The translations under genes were made by a program, and so were the position numbers. Positions 63,147-64,000 of a stretch of 64,000 bases of DNA are shown here, in pieces. How positions within the stretch are numbered: the stretch's first letter is position 1; the number at the start of each line of letters is the position of its first letter. The stretch is from the NCBI GenBank assembly GCA_032027125.1, contig JAVSMQ010000001.1, positions 291,727 through 355,726 of the forward strand, given 5' to 3'. The DNA comes from JANJTB01 sp032027125 (lineage in GTDB: Bacteria > Bacteroidota > Ignavibacteria > Kapaibacteriales > UBA2268). The notes below the pieces were generated by a model. The model did no database searches. It saw only the letters and a program-made list of their open reading frames with translations, and had not been told where the DNA came from.

Positions 63147-64000
63147 TTTTTTAAAATTAAGCAGTTTAGCTGCAACAGGTTTGCTTTTTGCAAACTCAGC
63201 CAAATTAAAAGCGGATAACAGACCTGCAAAAATTAAGCCACAGGCTCTCAAAGCAGGCGATACAGTCAGAATTATTGCACCGGGTTCGGCTGTATCCGAC
63301 CCTGACGACTTCCAAAAAGCTAATGAAATTATTTCTTCAATGGGGCTTGTGCCTGTTTATTCAAAATATCTGATGACAGGCAGCGGATATAAAACCCGTA
63401 CAGTTAAAGAAAGAATCAATGACCTTCACGAAGCATTCGGGGATAAATCTGCTAAAGCCGTTTTCTCAATTCGCGGTGGTTATGGTGCAGGTCAGTTGGT
63501 TGACTCGATTGATTACTCGTTGATTCGAAATAATCCCAAGATTTTTTGCGGATTCAGTGATATTACAGCACTGCACACGGCGATTTCTGTTATGACCGGA
63601 CTTGTCACATTTCATTCACCTGTTCTGCTCTCACCTTATACTCCCTACACTCAGGATATATTTATCAGGATGCTATTTAGTACCGAAGTGTTTGGAGTTA
63701 TCGGCAATCCGGCTTCAAAATATGGTTTGAGGTCAAGTTATCCGGTCAGGACAATCAATCAGGGCGTGTCGGAGGGTGAACTTACAGGCGGGAATTTGTC
63801 GCTGGTCAGCTCGCTTGTAGGCACCAAATATCAGATTAACAGCAAAAAGAAAATTTTAGTTCTTGAAGATGTCGGAGAACCTCCATACAGAATTGACAGA
63901 ATGATGAATCAGCTCAGACTTGCCGGCATTCTTGAGGATGCTTCCGGAATTGTCTTCGGACGCTGCAATGATTGTAATTCAGATTCAAATCAATCTACCT
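63133..64000 (+). CDS. LD-carboxypeptidase (S66 family), truncated by the window edge
   Basis: An ATG at 63133, within the last 14 bases of glgP, opens a frame that has no stop to 64000 (289 codons). The first residues are MEKRNFLKLSSLAATGLLF, a twin-arginine-like signal with KR in place of RR. The rest matches muramoyltetrapeptide carboxypeptidase/LdcA: VRIIAPGSAVSDPDDF, VFSIRGGYGAGQLVDSIDY and FCGFSDITALHTAI, where the Ser in GFSD is the nucleophile. It would trim tetrapeptide stems of recycled peptidoglycan, here on the periplasmic side. The C-terminal His lies beyond the edge. Confidence 0.85.
   Translation, partial: MEKRNFLKLSSLAATGLLFANSAKLKADNRPAKIKPQALKAGDTVRIIAPGSAVSDPDDFQKANEIISSMGLVPVYSKYLMTGSGYKTRTVKERINDLHEAFGDKSAKAVFSIRGGYGAGQLVDSIDYSLIRNNPKIFCGFSDITALHTAISVMTGLVTFHSPVLLSPYTPYTQDIFIRMLFSTEVFGVIGNPASKYGLRSSYPVRTINQGVSEGELTGGNLSLVSSLVGTKYQINSKKKILVLEDVGEPPYRIDRMMNQLRLAGILEDASGIVFGRCNDCNSDSNQST

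Noticed and set aside
1..64000. tRNA, rRNA, riboswitch or CRISPR features
   Set aside because: Reading all intergenic stretches on both strands gave no cloverleaf with a TTCRA arm, no rRNA core sequence and no repeat-spacer array; a covariance-model scan would be needed to exclude small RNAs fully.

Overview
The window is AT-rich bacterial chromosome and reads like a member of the Bacteroidota/Chlorobiota (FCB) lineage, probably near Ignavibacteria or Kapabacteria. The evidence is internal: several C-terminal type IX secretion (T9SS) sorting domains, the Bacteroidota-type alternative GlmU, a zinc-free type B L31, many OmpA and TonB-receptor-like outer-membrane proteins, and promoters of the form TTG-N20-TAnnTTTG (the Bacteroidota -33/-7 architecture). 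I cannot fix genus or species from sequence alone. No rRNA, tRNA, CRISPR array, prophage or complete insertion sequence was found. Most of the window is ordinary core genome.

Layout. 1-5 kb: gyrA (minus) with promoter and terminator, then an OmpA/VWA lipoprotein. 5-6.2 kb: class I fructose-1,6-bisphosphatase. 6.2-9.2 kb is a small accessory, partly decayed patch: a MITE-like repeat abutting a DUF4143 ATPase, a secreted-protein gene whose T9SS tail is cut off by an in-frame stop codon, and a ribbon-helix-helix antitoxin-like gene with only a 16-codon remnant downstream. 9.2-17.6 kb: nucleoside transporter, the coupled set comEC-pgeF-TonB-receptor-like, a histidine kinase and hisS. 17.6-21.4 kb: a giant secreted VWA/WD40 T9SS protein. 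21.5-26.3 kb: peptide-use genes (COG2309 aminopeptidase, MFS carrier, PepD dipeptidase, PqqD-like protein).

26.4-33.3 kb: translation and housekeeping (57-aa protein, L31, S18, a DksA-type protein with a long Lys/Pro/Val repeat tail, purA, and secD-secF-STAS). 33.4-36.1 kb: an operon of LOG-family protein, J-domain protein, rhodanese and sigma-54 activator. 36.2-42.3 kb: a double-OmpA-domain protein, a Spy/CpxP-like lipoprotein, a KamA-family radical SAM aminomutase and a sugar-type solute-binding lipoprotein. 42.4-50.7 kb: pyrG, FKBP isomerase, GlmU-like protein, histidine kinase, cobalamin adenosyltransferase, YmdB-like phosphodiesterase, asd and a HAD phosphatase. 50.7-54.8 kb: a MITE carrying a long palindrome, and a T9SS subtilisin. 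54.8-64 kb: a metallo-beta-lactamase/Rieske/QueG operon, two outer-membrane proteins, glycogen phosphorylase and a truncated LD-carboxypeptidase.

No clearly new defence or biosynthetic system is visible. The most interesting items are the interrupted T9SS gene, the two MITE-type elements, the repeated N20 promoter geometry, the PqqD-PepD pairing, the secreted WD40 protein and the LOG/J-domain/rhodanese/sigma-54 operon.
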